The translations under genes and the position numbers were made by a program. From Zoogloea sp. (GTDB lineage Bacteria; Pseudomonadota; Gammaproteobacteria; Burkholderiales; Rhodocyclaceae), in assembly GCA_016790385.1 (NCBI GenBank), contig JAEUNV010000378.1, forward strand, positions 1 to 26,614: a stretch of 26,614 nt of DNA, in the 5' to 3' direction. The notes under the pieces are model-generated. The model saw only the letters and a program-made list of their open reading frames with translations, was not told the DNA's origin and ran no database searches. This document shows positions 23,720 to 26,614 of this stretch, piece by piece (the first letter of the stretch is position 1; each line of letters starts with the position of its first letter).

Positions 23720-24418
23720 ATGGACTTTCAAGCCCACAAGGAAATCGCCTGGAACGGTATCTGGAAGCAGAATACCGGCGTCGTCCAGATCCTCGGCCTG
23801 TGCCCCATCCTCGCCATCAGCACCAACGTGGTCAATGCAGTGAGCCTCGGACTCGCCACCATCCTGGTCATGGCGCTCGCCAATCTGGCAATCTCGGCCC
23901 TGCGCAACTTCATCCCCTACGAGATCCGCATCCCAGTCTTCATCCTGATCATCGCCGCCCTCGTCACCGTCGTCGACCTGGCCTTCAATGCCTATCTCCA
24001 CGAACTCTACCTGGTGCTCGGGATCTTCATTCCCTTGATCGTCACCAACTGCATCGTGCTCGCCCGGGTCGAAGCCTTTGCCGCCAAGAACGAACCGGCA
24101 AACTCCACGGTGGATGGCATTGCAATGGGCGTCGGCCTCACACTGGTCCTTGCGGTGCTCGGTGCCATGCGCGAGATCATTGGCAGCGGCACCCTGTTTT
24201 CCGGCATCGAGATGGTCCTCCCGGGGATGGAGGGCCTCAGTCTTTTCGGCGAAGCCTACCCGGGCTTCCTGATTGCCATCCTGCCACCGGGTGCGTTCAT
24301 CGCCCTGGGCTTCCTGATCGCCGGTCGCAACTGGATCGAGGCCCGCAAGCAGGCTCGCGCCCGCGCCAACCCGCCCCCTGTCCAAGTCTCGGTCGCCTCA
24401 TCGGTTGAATCCACCTGA
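23720..24418 (+). CDS. rsxE: Rsx/Rnf complex subunit E
   Basis: A 232-residue membrane protein homologous to RsxA, with six predicted membrane segments. Segments: EIAWNGIWKQNTGVVQILGLCPILAISTNVVNAVSLG, IRIPVFILIIAALVTVVDLAFNAY, LGIFIPLIVTNCIVLARVEAFAAKN, DGIAMGVGLTLVLAVLGAMREIIGSGTLF and LPPGAFIALGFLIAG. Two conserved Cys (GLCPIL and VTNCIVL) mirror those of RsxA. GGGAG lies before the ATG. The C-terminal 20 residues are a basic, Pro-rich tail. The TGA shares a base with the nth ATG, as nth follows rsxE in E. coli too. Confidence 0.97.
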   Translation: MDFQAHKEIAWNGIWKQNTGVVQILGLCPILAISTNVVNAVSLGLATILVMALANLAISALRNFIPYEIRIPVFILIIAALVTVVDLAFNAYLHELYLVLGIFIPLIVTNCIVLARVEAFAAKNEPANSTVDGIAMGVGLTLVLAVLGAMREIIGSGTLFSGIEMVLPGMEGLSLFGEAYPGFLIAILPPGAFIALGFLIAGRNWIEARKQARARANPPPVQVSVASSVEST

Positions 24419-25059
24419 TGCCCGACATGAAGCTCGTTGCGGTGGCAGAGGCTTTCCGCCGCCTGCGGGACGCGAACCCTCAACCCACCACCGAGCTGGA
24501 GTACGCCTCACCCTTCCAGTTGCTGGTTGCCGTCGTACTTTCGGCCCAGGCCACCGACAAGGGCGTCAATATCGCCACCCGCAAGCTCTTTGCCGCCGCG
24601 CCCACCCCTGAAGCCATGGTGAGCCTGGGCGAAGCCGGCATTGTGGAATACATCAAAACCATTGGTCTTTTCCGCAACAAGGCAAAAAACACCCTGGCCC
24701 TGTCGCATCGACTTCTCGAGCGGCACGGAGGTCAAGTCCCCAACAACCGGGAGGCGCTCGAAGCCTTGCCCGGGGTTGGGCGCAAGACCGCCAACGTCGT
24801 GCTCAATACGATATTCGGCGAGCCGACCATGGCCGTGGACACCCATATTTTCCGTCTCGCCAACCGCACCGGTCTGGCTCCCGGCAAGGATGTGCTGGAG
24901 GTGGAAAAACGCCTGCTGCGTCGCATCCCCAAAGAGTACATGCGCGACGCTCATCACTGGCTGATCCTCCATGGCCGCTACGTTTGCGTAGCCCGCAAGC
25001 CCCGCTGCGGCGAGTGCATCATCCGTGACCTGTGCCTTTTTCAGGACAAGTCCGGCTGA
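24418..25059 (+). CDS. nth: Endonuclease III (base-excision DNA glycosylase)
   Basis: A 213-residue enzyme that removes oxidised pyrimidines from DNA and nicks the abasic site. Helix-hairpin-helix LPGVGRKTANVVLNT carries catalytic Lys123, and Asp141 is in AVDTHIFRLANR. The C-terminal 4Fe-4S ligands are Cys190, Cys197, Cys200 and Cys206 (C-x6-C-x2-C-x5-C). The start overlaps the rsxE stop (TGATG). A second ATG at 24427 would give Lys120 and Asp138, exactly as in E. coli Nth, and aligns end to end, so it may be the true start. The start is thus uncertain by three residues. Neither has a visible Shine-Dalgarno. Confidence 0.97.
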   Translation: MPDMKLVAVAEAFRRLRDANPQPTTELEYASPFQLLVAVVLSAQATDKGVNIATRKLFAAAPTPEAMVSLGEAGIVEYIKTIGLFRNKAKNTLALSHRLLERHGGQVPNNREALEALPGVGRKTANVVLNTIFGEPTMAVDTHIFRLANRTGLAPGKDVLEVEKRLLRRIPKEYMRDAHHWLILHGRYVCVARKPRCGECIIRDLCLFQDKSG

Positions 25060-25229
25060 GCCGCCCATCCAGCGGCCCGCCCGTGGAATCAATCTGATCG
25101 CCCTTCGTGCCCGGACCCCATTGACGCGCGATTCGTGCTGCCGACGAGCGCTTTCCCTTCGACGGCCCCGCGCAAACTGCCAAGACGCAAGCCGGAACTC
25201 CCTTCACGCTCCCCGAGGAAACCCCCTTC

Positions 25230-25658
25230 ATGTTCGATCCGTCCAGAGATCAGGCCCGCCAGTTCTTTGTCAGCGCCTGGGCCAAGCACCGGAACCGCGA
25301 GGTTCTGACCCAGCTCGAGATCATCGCTGCCGATCTGGTCGCCCATCATCCCGAGTACCACGCCCTGCTTGAAGATCCCGAGGCGGTGCTGAAGGACTTC
25401 AGCCCGGAGGATGGCCAGATCAACCCCTTCCTGCACCTCTCCCTGCACTTGGCCATCGAGGAACAACTTTCCATCAACCAGCCCCCAGGCATTCGGGAAG
25501 CCTTCGAAGCCTGCCAGGCTCGCCATGGCGACCGCCACGCGGCGCTCCACGACGTGCTCGAATGCCTCGGCGAGACCATCTGGAAGGCGCAACGTGACAA
25601 AGCGCCGCTGGACGGCCGCGCCTATGTGGAAGCAGTACGCAAACGCGCCAGCAACTGA
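25230..25658 (+). CDS. DUF1841 family protein
   Basis: A 142-residue cytosolic protein matching the DUF1841 family, conserved in betaproteobacteria and relatives, with no known function. Recognisable segments are MFDPSRDQARQFFVSAWAKH, the middle DFSPEDGQINPFLHLSLHLAIEEQLSINQPPGIREAF read in pieces, and HDVLECLGETIWKAQRD. It is mostly alpha-helical, with an HLSLHLAIEEQ helix and several His and Glu residues that could form a metal site (inference). GAGGAA lies about 11 bases before the ATG. The 170 bases after nth hold no clear promoter or terminator: only a TTGACG box without a -10 partner was found. Confidence 0.85.
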   Translation: MFDPSRDQARQFFVSAWAKHRNREVLTQLEIIAADLVAHHPEYHALLEDPEAVLKDFSPEDGQINPFLHLSLHLAIEEQLSINQPPGIREAFEACQARHGDRHAALHDVLECLGETIWKAQRDKAPLDGRAYVEAVRKRASN

Positions 25659-25702
25659 AGCGCTACACTCCGCCCCTGCCCACCCGCTCCGGTCACCCAC
25701 GC

Positions 25703-26614
25703 ATGCAAATGGAAGTCAAAGATCAACCCAGGTACGCCGTCGTGGCGGCCGTGCAACTGCCCAACGTCACCGACCTGGAATTTGAAGCTTCACTGGCCGA
25801 ACTTCGGGAACTCGCCAAGACCCTGGGGTTGCAGGTGGTTCACACCTTCATCCAGAAGCGCACCAGCTTCGACGCCAACGCCTACCTGGGCGTAGGCAAG
25901 CGCCAGGAGATCCAGACCTACGTCAATGGGGAGCACGATGCGCTGCCCGGGGGCGGCCAGATCGATGCGATCCTGGTGGACCATGAGATTTCGCCCTCTC
26001 AGGCACGCAACCTGGAAGTCGAAGTGGGCTGCGAGGTGATGGACCGCACCATGGTCATCCTCGAGATCTTCCACCGCAACGCCCGCTCCCGCGCAGCCCG
26101 GGCCCAGGTGGAAATTGCCCGCCTCGGCTACATGGCACCCCGCCTGCGCGAAATGGCCAAGCTGGCCGGCCCCCAGGGGCGTCAGCGCAGCGGTGTCGGT
26201 GGCCGGGGTGCCGGCGAATCCCATACCGAGCTGGACCGCCGCAAGATTCGCGACCGCATCGCCGAGCTGCAGCAGGAAATCGACGCGATGGAGGTCGAGC
26301 GCAAGACCCAACGCGCCCGCCGCCAGGAACGCCAGGGCCTCGCCACGGTGGCCCTGGTCGGCTACACCAACGCCGGCAAGTCCACCCTGATGCGGGCCCT
26401 CACCGGCAGCGAAGTACTGGTCGCCAACAAGCTCTTCGCCACCCTAGACACCACCGTGCGCGTACTGCACCCGGAAGGCATCCCCCGTGTGCTGGTCAGC
26501 GATACGGTGGGCTTCATCAAGAATCTGCCCCACGGCCTCGTCGCATCCTTCAAGTCCACCCTCGACGAGGCACTGGATGCCTCGCTGCTGCTCCACGTGA
26601 TCGACGCCAGTGAT
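25703..26614 (+). CDS. hflX: HflX-type GTPase (3' end outside window)
   Basis: The first 304 residues of a ribosome-associated GTPase; the gene runs off the right edge. HflX splits stalled or heat-damaged ribosomes in the organisms studied. Seen: N-terminal domain with SFDANAYLGVGKRQEI and ILVDHEISPSQARNLEVEVGCEVMDRTMVILEIFHRNARSRAARAQVE read in pieces, a coiled segment (about 165-210), then the G domain: P-loop GYTNAGKS (220-227), ATLDTTVR, and DTVGFIKNLPH from Asp267. The linker motif reads GVGGRGAGESHTELDRRKIRDRI where E. coli has a GIGLRGPGETQLE form. This points to a divergent HflX subfamily. ATG 25703 and ATG 25709 are both possible starts. Confidence 0.93.
   Translation, partial: MQMEVKDQPRYAVVAAVQLPNVTDLEFEASLAELRELAKTLGLQVVHTFIQKRTSFDANAYLGVGKRQEIQTYVNGEHDALPGGGQIDAILVDHEISPSQARNLEVEVGCEVMDRTMVILEIFHRNARSRAARAQVEIARLGYMAPRLREMAKLAGPQGRQRSGVGGRGAGESHTELDRRKIRDRIAELQQEIDAMEVERKTQRARRQERQGLATVALVGYTNAGKSTLMRALTGSEVLVANKLFATLDTTVRVLHPEGIPRVLVSDTVGFIKNLPHGLVASFKSTLDEALDASLLLHVIDASD

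Noticed and set aside
23546..24385. A 279-codon minus-strand frame opposite rsxG and rsxE
   Set aside because: Acidic, low-complexity shadow of membrane-protein codons.

Overview
This GC-rich window reads as a chromosomal core region of a betaproteobacterium, most likely from the Rhodocyclales/Azoarcus-Thauera neighbourhood (inference). The grounds are the gene blocks secB / SH3-domain protein / gpsA, comF-trmL divergent from bioB-bioC, aat-bpt, rsxABCDGE-nth followed by a DUF1841 gene, and a moeB-like gene beside ctpA. Coding density is very high: genes overlap by ATGA or TGATG junctions or lie a few bases apart, and no gene-free stretch exceeds about 250 bases. I saw no insertion sequence, phage gene, tRNA, rRNA or CRISPR array.

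Layout. 1-684 is the 3' part of ribD. 823-3499 holds a tightly coupled three-gene cassette of unknown role: a secreted YVTN beta-propeller, a secreted NodB-fold deacetylase with an altered metal motif, and a membrane di-iron hydroxylase (sterol desaturase family). On the minus strand, 3485-6180 carries ctpA, a small protein with a predicted HMA-like fold but no metal-binding Cys pair, and a MoeB/ThiF-type E1-like enzyme. From 6371 the plus strand carries an ArsR-type regulator, a membrane rhodanese, grxC, secB, a double-SH3 periplasmic protein and gpsA. trmL and comF follow on the minus strand (9366-10574), divergent from bioB-bioC-HAD phosphatase-aroG-serB (10647-15131). An AT-rich promoter region precedes an NlpC/P60 peptidase (15380), followed by aat, bpt, a small outer-membrane-barrel candidate and pyrD. 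The rsxABCDGE-nth run (19076-25059) encodes a membrane electron-transfer complex and endonuclease III. A DUF1841 gene and the 5' part of an hflX-type GTPase gene close the window.

Functional themes. Housekeeping metabolism: riboflavin, biotin, aromatic amino acids, serine, pyrimidine, phospholipid precursor. Envelope and protein quality control: CtpA, SecB, C40 peptidase, and the N-degron transferases Aat and Bpt. Redox and sulfur handling: ArsR-rhodanese-glutaredoxin and Rsx.

Most worth following up: (1) the propeller-deacetylase-hydroxylase cassette; (2) the ArsR protein, whose Cys35 and Cys101 have the same 66-residue spacing that I recall for the persulfide sensors BigR and SqrR, directly upstream of a rhodanese; (3) a near-consensus promoter whose -10 box ends six bases before the ATG of the C40 peptidase, suggesting a leaderless transcript; (4) a perfect palindrome over the candidate -10 box of the rsx operon. 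Nothing in the window is a clear-cut new defence or mobile system.
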